Notes under the pieces: generated by a model
What the model saw: only the letters and a program-made list of their open reading frames with translations
Databases searched by the model: none
What the model was told of the DNA's origin: nothing
Position numbers and translations under genes: made by a program
In this document: piece after piece, positions 1 through 12,475 of the stretch
How the letters are laid out: every line of letters begins with the position of its first letter
Numbering within the stretch: position 1 is the first letter of the stretch
NCBI RefSeq assembly: GCF_019925205.1
Contig: NC_083562.1
Span: forward strand, 41,425,142-41,489,141
Direction of reading: 5' to 3'
DNA: 64,000 nt
Origin: Metopolophium dirhodum
Lineage: Eukaryota; Arthropoda; Insecta; Hemiptera; Aphididae

Positions 1-2683
1 GTGAACTGGACTTTTGTCCGTATTAATAAATAAATAAATAGGTACACTGATTTTTAGAATAGTATAATAAGTACGATTAGGTAGTTGCTTTTATTTTTTG
101 TTAATCGTAACTAATTTTATATTCAAAAATAATATTCACCCAAAAATAATATAATTTTTTTAAATTAATTGTTGTCTTTATGCATGTATTTTAATAAATA
201 ATTGTTGAAAATTCAAAGTCTTTGATAGTATTATTTTTTAAAGTCCGACAAAATGGAAACGAAATTAAATTGTAGAGTTCAACTAGGAACGTCGTGTATG
301 GTTTATAGAAGGTACGTGAGTTTTACTTAAATAAAAAAAATACTTCTGACTATTGGGACGATGTATGGGGATTGGGTATCCGTGAAATCAATTTAAACTT
401 GGGGCTCCGTCCGTACTATTTATTAGAATAGAGGGGGTTGGGGATGCTGTCACGAGGCTTACAAAAAAAAGAGAGAGAAACCAGACAGGTTACAGATTAC
501 ATATTATATACTGAGTGTTGGGTACTCGTATCTGTTATAGCTTACCTCAACACAAGGTAGTGACTAGTGGTATATAAATATGTTGGTTTTAATTAATTTT
601 TTAATGTGAAATTAAAACTAGTGATAATATCAAAAAAGGTTTTGAGTGGAGCTCTGGAATCTGAAACGCGTTTTATGAAAATATCGCGTATACTAGTATA
701 CGTTTAAAAATTAAAACCTTAAACTCATTTTTCCATAAACTAGGTATATATTTACAGGATGTCTCATAACGGTTGTTTTGCAAATACCGACCCACCAACT
801 ATAAGTTTATAACCACCACCTGCCAAAACTTTAAAACTTGCATAACTATACTTAGATTCTTAATGGAAATGAACAACTTTTAAAAGATTTACATAAATTA
901 GCAATATCAGATTTTTAAGTAACACAAATACAAGCATTTTAATTTTATTATTTTGAGTTTAGGTAAACATAAATATTTTATAAACTATTACAATATAATA
1001 TGCTCTCTAATCCAGAATTAAATTCGCAAAATCATGTTCAAAAAAGGTGAGTAACTGGGTACTCCTCTACTCTACAATAGGTATCGAGTGGGTCACTGTA
1101 ACGGATGTGTTAAATTTGAATTCAATGATAAATCATTGCATACGAAAAACGATACTGAGCGAAGATGGTCCGTCACCCTATAATATACTTAGGATAAGTA
1201 ATAATTATAGAATGTATTTTTATGTATGTATTGCTATTGAAGTAATTTATTTTACTATTATAGTACCTAATACTGCAGTAGGTTGAATTAATTATTTCCG
1301 AATACATTGTATTAAAAAATTTCATCATGTATAAATAATAATAATTTACTTAAACATCTTCAAGTACCCTGGAATAATATTTTATATTATAGAAAATAAT
1401 CAAAATCGTTATTCTTTGTTTAAATATCTAATAACATCCAAATTTGAATTTAGAATATAGGTATACTTATCTGTAAAAAAAAATGACGTACTTGTTTATT
1501 TTACAGATTTATTGGTTCCGAAATAAACTACTTAGAGAAACTTTGTATTATATGTTCAACCTTTAGCAATACAAATAAATAATTTTAGAAATTTTAACTG
1601 TGAAATAGTTTGCAAATATTCGTGATTTTGACGAATTTTGTCAAAATTTTAACTTCACATGCTTATTAAAAATAATCGTGTATATTATGTATCATTAACG
1701 GCAATTTTAAATTACTATAATAACAACTTATGAGTTATAAGCAACTTTGTATTTTCAATTAACAAGATTTTTGAGCCAGCGTAATATTTTTTATTGAGAT
1801 TTTTAGTAAAAAACTAAAAAAAATTGAAAATTAAAAATGTCTATAAATAGCACAACAAGAAATAAAAAATATTGAAAATGTTAAAATGTATAGAAAATGA
1901 TTATATAAAAATTAGGTTAACATGTCAAGTACCTACGGTTTTTGTTTTTAAATTACAACAAATAATCGAAAATTGATTAAAGACAAATCCAATGTCAAAA
2001 AATTTGAACTTCAAACGGTCATAAAAAATTAATTTGACGTTCCGGTTAACTTCTTTTTCTTATCGGTATAAAAACGTATGAGGAATCTTGTATTACATTT
2101 TTAATTCTTAGGTATGAAAAGAAAAATGTTTATGAGTTAGTTACTAAATAATTTGCAAATAATGTTCGCCAATTTTTGTAAATTTGATGAATTTTGTCAA
2201 AATTCTAATTTCGCTGAGGATCTAAAATATTAATTAGACTTTTGAGGGAAAGTAGATATTATATTTCATTATTATTTTATGTATGGTAACTGGTAAGGAT
2301 AAACGTAAATCAAAACTTAGTGTAATTATAATAATATTATATAATATTATGTCGTTTGATTATTATACAAAATACGACTACATTGATATGGTATGAATTT
2401 TTTTTCTGTGAGCTGTTATCTCGACATTCACATTGCGTGCAGTCTATTATTCTTGTCTATAACTCCCCATAGAAGATGATGTACAATTATTATAATGTGA
2501 CTAATATGAGTCTTGTATGTATATATCAAATACTCAATAACGACTAAATAAATAAATAATAATAAAATCACATCCAAAACGCGCGTAATCTCACTAAGTT
2601 ATACCATCGTATTAAATATTATACTGTAATAAACTTAATATATTTTTATATATTATGCAGCGTTATAGCTGTTTTAGGTATAC
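1..2683 (-). other. Intron downstream of the zinc-finger exon, partial
   Basis: This AT-rich sequence follows the donor of the zinc-finger exon and runs to the window edge. I looked on the minus strand for the expected GFFRRS zinc-finger-2 exon and did not find it. One copy of a dispersed repeat lies at about 1030-1190. Nothing else is recognised. Confidence 0.5.
1030..1190 (+). repeat. Dispersed repeat 'CTGAGCG' family, copy 1
   Basis: GTGAGTAACTGGGTACTCCT, ACGGATGTGTTAAATTTGAA, TTCAATGATAAATCATTGCA and AAACGATACTGAGCGAAGAT occur in the same order as in copies at 52.75 and 55.22 kb. It is non-coding. The family is not named here. Confidence 0.6.
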
Positions 2684-2805
2684 CTTGCATCCTTCGCACG
2701 ACGTAACGCCATAATGGTACCCAGACGCTTTGTCGCCGCACACACGACACGGTACGAACGATTTGGCCGGTGTAGTGTTCGAGTCTGCTGCCGCAAAGTG
2801 TTGAT
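2684..2805 (-). CDS. Eip78C: Nuclear receptor E78-like, exon encoding DNA-binding zinc finger 1
   Basis: This internal exon lies between an acceptor (TTTACAG, intron side above 2805) and a donor (GTATACC, below 2684). It reads two bases completing a split codon, then 40 full codons. Residues 19, 22, 36 and 39 are the four zinc-binding cysteines, C-x2-C-x13-C-x2-C, in the context VPCRVCGDKASGYHY and then GVTSCEGCK. The exon stops just before the GFF that follows CEGCK in nuclear receptors, a common intron position in this family. The spelling FVPC-RVCGDKASGYHYGVTS fits E78 (NR1E) better than E75 (FHYGVHS), HR3 (SSGVHYGVIT) or FTZ-F1. Nuclear receptors of this group bind DNA half-sites in the nucleus, and E78 is an ecdysone-response gene in Drosophila. 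Zinc finger 2 and the ligand-binding domain are not in the window and should lie left of position 1. Identity as a nuclear receptor is near certain. Assignment to E78 is strong but rests on remembered family motifs. Confidence 0.9.
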
Positions 2806-4948
2806 CTGTAAACAAAACGTATATTGAGTATTGACAGGGATTGAAAATCGCAACAAAATAATATTACTTAAAATTTTATTTAAAAGGTAAACAATTGTTG
2901 TTTTTTTTTATTGTTTAATTAATTGTGTCGACATATTCAATGCTTTTACAATGTTAGAATAAAAATATTACAAATAATAGACAGAGAAATATTTTATTTG
3001 TTAGTTGTCGGTTGGTCATCGTAGTGTCAAAAAATTTTTTACACTACTTTATTTGAGTTTTGGAATCGTTGACAATGATACTTTTCACTAGTTACTTGTA
3101 AAAGATATCGCTTTCGATCTTCGTGTTTTAATAAAATAGATTAGGCATACATAATACACACATTTTATTTTTAGTATCTATACGCGATTAAGGAGCTTTT
3201 AAATCGTACCTAAGTATAAGCGTTCATTATATTTTCTGCGCTCAGAGGAAAACGGCAATATCGTTTTGCCAAAAACTACCGACATCGATCCGCCACCCGG
3301 CACTGTATATAATATATATACAATTGTATATTGTATATATACGGGGCCTCGGCAGGGAATCCATGAAACTAGGTCACCAGACCTGTCACGCCCTACATTT
3401 CATGGCACCCTCACGATATACATGTAGACACTGCAGTGTATACCTATATATATACAACACCAACCCCGTAATATATACATTATATATATTTTTTTTTCAC
3501 CCGTCGACAATAAATCATGTAGCCATTTCAATCATTACAGAAAAAACAACTCTATGAGTATTTCTTGATTTTTCGTCTATATATACATATTTTATATAAT
3601 ACTGCGTATATTGTAAGTATAAAACGGAAAACGAACCAAAGTAACTTATGCGCAGAGGACTTTGAGTTTTGACTATATGATATCGATCACTCATTATTTG
3701 GACGTTGTCATATTTATTAAGAAGACAAATCGTGTATGTGTATTGACTATTGTATATGTATGACTAATAGAATAAATAAAAAAATACTAAAATAAATTTC
3801 AGAGAGGATTTATTCACACATATATTATAATATCCGTAAAACATCGGTAATTTAAATGTCTGTAAACATTGGTGATTTAAATATCCTTGCAACCCTCATG
3901 AATACTATACTTACTATACTTATTATAGGTACTTATAATATGTACTCGTTCTATGGCTGTATTTGTACTTCACTATGTACTACAATTGAATATTATTTAA
4001 TGTTGATCAACTCGAATACCATAAATATACAAAGATCATAACAATATTATATTAAAAGGGGTCAACATACGTTTAATATACTTGATCAGTTCATCAAACT
4101 GATTTTAACACCAACGCGTGATGGTGTTTAGGTAGGTAGGTACTTAATTAGTTATTATAATCGCAATTGTTATAATATTATACATACCTACATAATATAG
4201 ACTATGGAGTAGTATATTCGTGAATAAATACATTTTAATAAGATCAGTGAGTAATAATCCGATTGTCCGTCGATTTTTTTATTATAATATGCAAAAGGAA
4301 ATGAGATGAAAATAAAATGTTTCTAAGTATAATATTATGATAGGTATACAATATATATAATATACATGCCAATCTCATAGGAACGCAAAAATGTAGATTT
4401 GTAAACAATTGTTTATTTTTTAGGGATGAAAATCAAATTCATTACAATTTCTTAGCTGTATCCTAGAATGTATAATTATTATACGTGGAATGATACAATT
4501 ACAATATATTACAGTGAATGTCTGACAAATCGCGCACACAATTATACACACCGACGCCAAGAAAAAACGGCTGAGATTCGCGCGGCCAAGAAGTGAACTT
4601 TAACAATATCCTGGAGGCCGTGCAATAACAATATACAAGGCGGAAAAAAATATGATCGTTACAAATGTTTCCCATACGTACTTACATCTGTACGCGATAT
4701 TATTGTAATATGAGAGTGACGCACGTGTTGAGATTTGAATGCCAAGGCGGCGGTGGTGGTGGGTGTATTCCGTCATAATAATAATAATAATAACATGGTA
4801 GGTGCACTACAGCACTGATGTGGTGTATAGGTATACACTGGCATGGTATTATAATAGTAACCGGGCGAGGAGTAAAAATATAATAGAAATAATAATATAA
4901 TATAGAAAAAGAACTATCTGCTGCTGGTCCAGTGAATACGTTTTATAC

Positions 4949-4974
<26 letters not shown>
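4949..4974. repeat. (AT)n microsatellite
   Basis: Uninterrupted AT dinucleotides over about 26 bases, followed by AATATTA-type sequence. Confidence 0.8.
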
Positions 4975-4980
<6 letters not shown>

Positions 4981-5959
4981 GTATAATAGCAGTCGACAGT
5001 CGTGTGTATCTGCGCGGTCTACTGCTGTGTCTATATAGAGAACATCACGATTACACGTTATATTATACATTACGATGAAAAACGATTATTATCTTCTCTT
5101 TCGTATAATATATATAATATACAGCAGAGAATAGCGAGTGCAGGACACGCAATCGCTGTGTAACAAATTTAAACCAAAAGCGTATTGGTACTTATATATA
5201 TATTTTAATTTTGACATATGCACAAAAAAAAACAATTTCAATTTTTACAATTTAACATTCAATTTAGTTGTTCTGTCTATTTTAATATTATAATATGCAT
5301 TCATGATAAAATGAAAAAAACCGCTATAGTATTCTCAATAATTATAGGTATAACGAAGGGAGTTGATCTATCCCCCCAAATGTTTGTGAGGTTTTTATGA
5401 ATTCTACGTAGTATGTAGTTAATCTTATAGTTTGTATATAGCAATTTTAACATATAATGTAGTAACATCGTGTACGTTTATTGGATAGATAAGTGAGAAT
5501 ATATTGTTATTTAACTTTGACTTCTTATTAGTTATGAACTTATGAATAAAGTATATTTAAATATTTAATACGAGCCTAAATTATTTTCCAACAGTTATTA
5601 TATATATATATATGTATATACAAGTACTTTTCTTGACCGATTCATCATCGCCTGACCGGAATCGCCGAAGTGATGAGTATGAAATTTGGTCAGTAGTTTT
5701 GTTTTATAATGTAAAGACTCACTAAGAAAGGGTTTTCCAAAATTTGCATTTAAAGAGCACGGATCTAGAGATTCACAATGGAAATGAAACTATTTTTTAT
5801 TAAAGTTGACGTTTGTTGTAGATTATAATAGTAATATAAGAAAATAGTATTTTTTTGTACATAAATGGTTACAAGGGCAGATGAGGTAAAATCATAGGTA
5901 CATCAAATTTTCGTGTTTACATGGCCTCAATTAATGAAACTATATATATTAAAACAAAT

Positions 5960-6320
5960 TGTATGTTTGTAGCTTATATATTCAAAAACTACTCGATTGA
6001 TGTTGATGAAAATATCTAAGTTTTTGTCTAGAAATATCAGAAAAGCTTGGAGAATAGTTTAAAGTTTAAAATGTTTAAATGTAATGAAGGTAGGTAGTTT
6101 AAACTTTAAACTACCTACATTAAAAAAATATACGAAGTACCAAATCCAATTCGCGACTTGCGGTTGCCCATCTAGGTCGAATTATTTCATAAAGCTAGGT
6201 ACACTGACACCAATTTGCCCGTGAGCTGAGGTACACTTAAACCGAAATACACCTATATAGCGCTGTATTTTAAATTTGCTCATTTTTCCCGGGCAAAGTC
6301 GTGTTTTACAGCTGCTATAG
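5960..6320 (+). repeat. Helitron-like dispersed repeat, copy 1
   Basis: This shares with copies at 11.85 and 38.75 kb the sequence TTCAAAAACTACTC, ATATCAGAAAAG, the AAATCCAATTC..TTGCCCAT block, GGTACACTGA..CCGATTT-like text and a CCCGGGCAAAGTCG-like end. The AAAAACTACT leader and CCCGGG tail resemble Helitron termini in other insects. It has no coding sequence. An internal inverted pair GTAGTTTAAACTTTAAACTAC occurs near 6090-6115. Confidence 0.5.
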
Positions 6321-9300
6321 TATATATAAATTAAAAGTGAACAATTTAATTTGCAATTTAAAAATTTTATTTATAAACCTAACTTAATTAACCTTACCTC
6401 ACCATCAAACACCTGCCGGAAAGTAATTTTTCTTTCAAATTCATAACCATTAATCCATAATTATATGTAAGTATAGAGACGTATAGTAAATAAAGTAGCG
6501 ACCTGCAAGTCTATTTTGGTGTGCATTTTAATTTATAAGCATGCATAAATGTATTGTAAAAATATTCATCTATACCTACTATTATACTGGTATATACACT
6601 ACTATAATACGTATATACTGTAGTTTTTTTTGCAAATATGTAACACTACAGCAAAAATTATAAATAATATTATGATGCTATGATAGTTCAATGTTAACAG
6701 TATATTTATAAATAGAAAAGTAGAAAATATAATCTGCGATTTGAAACAAAAAATAATCTTTTATGAGCAAACGGGGTGGTATAGGAAAACTTGCAGCTAG
6801 GATTATGGAGAGAAATTTGTATACGGGCACGATAATATTATAAAAGCGGGATAATCATTACGGGCTCAATTTCCAAACAAGTCGTTAATATATGATAATA
6901 ATTGTATACAAACAATAAAACAACAAAAATAAAAAAACTTTTTCCGAGCGATATCGCGCATAAACGATTTTGTTCGTACTATGATAAAATTAAAACGACC
7001 AGAGAACGAAACGAATTACTTTATAGGTACGGTCGCGCGCGCGTTTAGACGTCAAAATAAAACGTCGTTTATATAATATAATATTATGATGCCGCAGCGG
7101 GTAGGTATAACATAGTGTAATGTTTAGGACTCACGCGATCGGTATATACCTAAATACTAGATAGTGTTCGCGGTCCGTACCAAAAAAAAAAGTCAAGTAT
7201 ACTTCTATAAACAAAAAAAATAATGTTTTCCAAAAAAATCACTGCGGCAGTATAATATACTTAGGTACTCTGCGGCCGAGTTGACGGCTGTTTTTTACAG
7301 TCTCCAGTATATATGTTTAATACTCGACAGCTATAGGTATTATATTATAGGTGGGCTAGGCTCTACAATATGTATATATTATATTATATATATAGGTACG
7401 CGAGCATAACCGGTACTCCGGTCGTATACTCGAATAATATTATATTATCACCTGTACGGCTGTACCGTCGTCGCCTTGTATTACACGCATACTATATCCA
7501 TGCTGTATACATACCTTATAAATATAATATTATTGGTAATCGACTATACGACCCCACGTCTTATTAATTTTCGTTTACACGCACGCGCTTCTATATGTGA
7601 TCCCATCGCCGAGTCATTCATATGAGAATATAATACATATTAATATGTTTTATATTATAATAAACTCAGATACCTATATGCTATTGTATCCAGTGGTGTA
7701 TCGCAAAGTACAACCACTCACCTGAACGTAATTTCAAGCGCCCTGTTTATTGGCTCTTTAGTTTAAAACCCTATCGAATTTGGTCTTTACATGTGACCAC
7801 TGACCAGTCTTCGATAAATAAGAACCCTTCCACGATTAAAAGATTGTATTTGCTACCGATCACACAGATTTCGAACGGAAAATGCAGCACTCATATAATT
7901 TTATATTATGACAAATATTCAGCCAGGTCGATGAATAAAAAAAATTTTGTAATTGTGACGGAAACGATTGATACAATTTTTTGAATTATTATTTTTTCGA
8001 ATTGAATAGTTTTAATGCGTAAGATGGTGGCCAAATTTCCTGGTACTTAATTTGAATGCAAATTTCAGTTTCTATATATTTATACATGAAAGGGGTTTAA
8101 AAATATTCTATCGATATCAATTTGTAATAGGTATGTGAGGTACCTATCAAATTGTATAGAAAAATCATTTTTTACTTCAGAAAAAAACCATTATCTAAAC
8201 TCTAAACATCTCCGAAAAAGTCGGGAATCATTTCAATCCAGAAGACAATAGAAATTTTATTTAAACACCCATGTCCGACGTTGATCATTGACAGACACCG
8301 CCATCGATCATTATGCGACAAGACAAATATTCTCTATGCACGCGCTTATACATATTATTATAATATTATATACACAATAATACCACGCCTTACTCCGTGT
8401 AGATATTTTGACTCCGTGTGGACACGCGGTCGGCGGTGGCATGGCGTTTTAACGACGCGATGCCAACGTCGAATTTCATATATGACATTGCTTTCGTTGT
8501 CAAAGAAGAAGAAGAAGAAGAATGGAAAAAACATCGCATAAAATCCAAGTATATATTCATCACTAATGGTCGTATACACATTATATGACATAAAATATAT
8601 ATGTCTAAGTTTACTTCTTGTATTTGAACGGTGTATATATATATATATATATATACGATATTTGTTTTCATAGAGTCGTTATTTTTTTTTGTTTATATAG
8701 ATGCCCAGCCCGAGGATTCAGCTATTTTATTATTGTGACTCCCCTCAGCGTATATATATTTACTTTATTTGTACGACCGCATTGTTCGTTGAAAAGATTC
8801 GATAAATATGAATAATATATATAATATATATAGTATATACACAGAGTGGTTGATGATTTCTGAGTTTATTTTTGAAGTGTTTCCATAGAAATTGTGGAGT
8901 TTTCATAATATTCCTAAATACTTTATAGTATATTTTGAAATAATTAAAAGATCACGGGACATCTTGGACATAAGTATGAAATATAAAATTAAGTATATGT
9001 TATCAAATTCTTAAACATAATACATTTAAAATGGTTATTGAAATTCTACACTCTTTAATAATTACATAAAGTTAATTATATTTTTAGTTATTCCTGTTCC
9101 ATTTTTACATATTATAATATATTTAAGTAAATACATTAAAAGGCTGGAAATTATATAAAAATCATGGTGCAATTATTATTATGCGAAGCGCAATAATTAT
9201 TATTTTTAAGTTGAAAGTCGAATATTAATATTTTTAGGTAATAATTTTGGTCGGACACAATAATATTGATCAATCTAAGAAGTTTCATCTAAAAACGAAT

Positions 9301-9929
9301 GAATTGAAAAAGGTATAGGTGCCTAATATCATATTCATACCGCGTTTAATGAACTAGACTCGAAAATCAAAATATTTTTTTAACGAAATCGTACTGTCCC
9401 AAACATTTGAGTTGGAAGTCGGAAAGAATTCTATATAACAATAAACAACGCACGATCCAGATGTCTGAACCGATATCATATGTAGGTACGTCATTTTAGC
9501 ACACCGAGTTACGCGACCGAGATACGTTGCGTAACCGACTGTTCGTAAAGCGAAAATAATAAAATATAAGTTAAAAAAATAATAAACAATAAATATGTAT
9601 ATAGGTATCATAATATAATATACCTATATATACGTATAGGAAATGTCATAATGTAATGTATAATAATTTAATAAAATACAGCGTCTCCGTAAAACGGAAA
9701 ATCTCGGAGACACACGAAACATAATAATTGGAATTTGTGTTATTTTTTTCTCTTAAAATACACGGATGACAAAAAAAAGTAAAAAAGTTAAAAAATAAAA
9801 AAAAATAAACGAAACACAACAGAACGAAAAAATCAAAAAGAAACAGCGAGACACAACAATATATAAAATGTATAAATGTATATTATTATATTACATTTAC
9901 GCACACTCGCACATATTATATTATTATAC

Positions 9930-10332
9930 GTACAGCGACGGAGAGTGTGGAGGCAACATACGATAGCAGCAAAGGATTCCGTCGCCGGACAGTTCAATAA
10001 CCTTGAGTGCTTTCAGAAACACACACACACACACCCATGTACTATAAACATCTATACGAACGCGAAAGACGGCGTGCGTGTGCATTCGGGCTATGGTACG
10101 GTGGTGTGTGCGCGCGCGCGGCATAACCAGTTTGCCAACTCTTTTTTATAATTTTTTTTTTTTCTCTACCCGCAGCCTCACTTCTCCCGCACACGCGCGC
10201 TGCCGGGGCTCGTCCGTACCAAAACTTAAAACACAAAACCAGTTCCGACGACGATAAATAATTATTAATCGCCTCTCTCTCTCGTCCCGTCTCCGTCTCG
10301 CCACGCGTTTTTCCGTCCTTCCTGTGCGTACA

Positions 10333-10363
<31 letters not shown>

Positions 10364-10760
10364 TCGGTGGTATTATATATTATTGTACGCTCAGTACACC
10401 GTATACACATGCACGTACACGGCTTATGGTACGTATATAGAGGTACACATATTATGTATAGGAAGTTAAACGCACGCACCGCGCGCACTGCTGCAATATA
10501 ATATGCGTACATGCGGCGAGTATGCAAGACGCGCGCGCGACTGGACCGACGTACGCGTACCTGTGTACCGATATTATTATTATTATAATATAAAAGTATT
10601 ATCATTGCGGCCGAACGTCCGCCGCCGCCGCATATATAAAGTCCGCGCGATTTTGTATATTCGCGGCACTGTATTTTACTCCGGAGTCACGGCCGTCCAC
10701 CCATCGAGCAGAGCTGTTACAATAATATTATTATTGTATATGATACTATAATGTGATGAG
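9930..10760. promoter_or_regulatory. CpG-rich island inside the intron, no exon identified
   Basis: This block has clearly higher GC and CpG content than its surroundings, with (AC)n at 10019-10034, (CA)n followed by (CG)n at 10329-10362, and many CGCG steps. Similar blocks surround the identified first exons. Open frames here are low-complexity (Arg/Cys/Val repeats) and lack a start-plus-donor arrangement, so no exon is called. It could be another promoter or an enhancer. Confidence 0.3.
10329..10362. repeat. (CA)n-(CG)n microsatellite
   Basis: Ten CA units run directly into seven CG units, an alternating purine-pyrimidine tract of the kind that can form Z-DNA. It lies in the CpG-rich block at 9.9-10.8 kb. 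Confidence 0.8.
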
Positions 10761-10949
10761 CAACTCGCATTCTGCAACGATACGACGAAATGTCGGCCGA
10801 GTTGCGCCATCTCGAATTTTCATAATGTTCGAAAACTCCGTGATAACCTGCAGATATTTATATTACACATTAATAGTATGGCCACATAGCGTCACTAAAA
10901 TTGTCTTTATTATCATAACCTATACCGTGTATCAAACCATTTTTTCAGA

Positions 10950-11094
10950 GGGGATTTCAAAAATATGTATACCCTCCCTTAACGGAACCTCCAAATAACG
11001 GATGTTTTCTTGAGAACCAAACTATCAACCTTCTATAATCTGAACCCTTTTAATAGCGGGCACCTCCCAATTTCGGTATTCAGAGGTTTCACTG
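10950..11094 (-). mobile_element. Tigger/pogo-like terminal fragment
   Basis: On the minus strand it begins at 11094 with CAGTGAAACCTCTGAATACC and continues through GGTTCTCAAGAAAACATC to AACGGATGT-type sequence. TA flanks the terminus. This matches the usual start of pogo/Tigger elements (CAGTnnAACCTC). The opposite end was not found, so it is truncated. Confidence 0.5.
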
Positions 11095-11849
11095 TAAACT
11101 ATATTGTAATTTTAGTCAGCACTAAATTTAAGTTTTGAAATTTGGTTAAAAATATGAAAATAACAACATTCATTAATCATTACGACCATTTATGACGAAA
11201 TATTTATGTTGGCGGAATGGCGTCAAATTTTTTTCTAATAATTTGTAACATTTTGAGGGAAATTTATCTCCACTCCCTCTTTACAGATATGACCTTAATT
11301 ACAATTCATAATAATATGTTATACGTAAATAATATGTATTATTTATAAAGGTATACCAACAAAAATGTTAACTATTAAATTGTTATATTATTTCTCTGCG
11401 ATACTCATAATATGGATGTGTGGTTTTATTATCTCACATCACTCCTATCAAGTAACATACTAATATGACCATTTCAGGGTGGGGCTTGAATAAATTTTGA
11501 AATTTTGAAACATAAAATACAAGTTTTAAAGTTCGTAAAAAAAGTTAACGAACATCCGCTATTCAAACGTCATTATAAAATATACTGTGTGTATTATGTA
11601 TTACGTATTACATTTTTGAATTTATAATAAGTTAACTAAGGAAACAAAGTAAAATAATGCATGATTTTACACCAACCAACACCCGATAACTCTAAACTTC
11701 GACAACTAGATGTTTTGTTGATCACATTCCGGAGATCCTGCAAGATGTAAAATAATTTTATTGTCACAAATCTATATAATATATATATATATTATATTTT
11801 ATACAATAATGTTATAAAGCTGAAGAAGAGTTAGTAGGTATATTATGTT

Positions 11850-12475
11850 TTAACGTGCTAATCTCAGGAACTATGGGCCGATTTCAATAAAAGTTATATC
11901 AATAGATTCCTTGAGATTCGTTTAGTGTTTTTAGTTTCTTTTGTCAACCCCTATAGGTTGCTATCAGGTTTACACATTAATTTAGTTTTGGATATAGAGT
12001 TAGCATTGATTACAGACAAAAAATATTATTTTTATTTTTAGACTAGCCGATTCGCCAAGCACTCCTGCGGTATTATTTTTCATATTGAAAAAAATTATAT
12101 TTAACTTATTGTTTGTTACTCAAATGTACAGCAAAAGGCAATGCCTTTATATTTGCGGAGTTTATAGACTCAAAAACTACTCAACCAATGTTTACGAAAG
12201 TTTCAGAGATTGTTCTAAGAGATATCGGAAAAGTTTAGAAAGTAGTTTAAACCAAGTTAAAAATATTCTAACTACCAAGTGCTATATCCAATGCCCCAAA
12301 GGTGGATTGCACAACTCGGTCGAATTAGTTCACATAGCGATAGGTACACTGATGCCGATTTTTCCGAGAAATGAGGTACACCACAAACGAGATACATCGA
12401 TATATAGAGGTGTATTCTGTGTTTCTCCATTTTTTCCCCGGGCGTAGTTAAGTTAAACCCTTAGTATATATTATA
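11850..12475 (+). repeat. Helitron-like dispersed repeat, copy 2
   Basis: This is aligned by eye with 38750-39290 over its whole length: an opening TCTCAGGAACTATGGGCCGA, then TTCAATAAAAGTTATATCAA, CTTTATATTTGCGGAG, CAAAAACTACTCAACC, GAAAGTTTCAGAGATTGTTC and a CCCCGGGCGTAG tail. The frame open at 12085-12447 reads across the repeat and is not taken as a gene. Confidence 0.55.

Noticed and set aside
10042..10605. 187-codon minus-strand frame in the CpG-rich block
   Set aside because: It is made of microsatellite translations (VCVCVCV, RARARV) with no domain, no conserved motif and no good splice sites.
12085..12447. 120-codon plus-strand frame
   Set aside because: It reads through a Helitron-like dispersed repeat whose other copies (5.96 and 38.75 kb) do not keep the frame.
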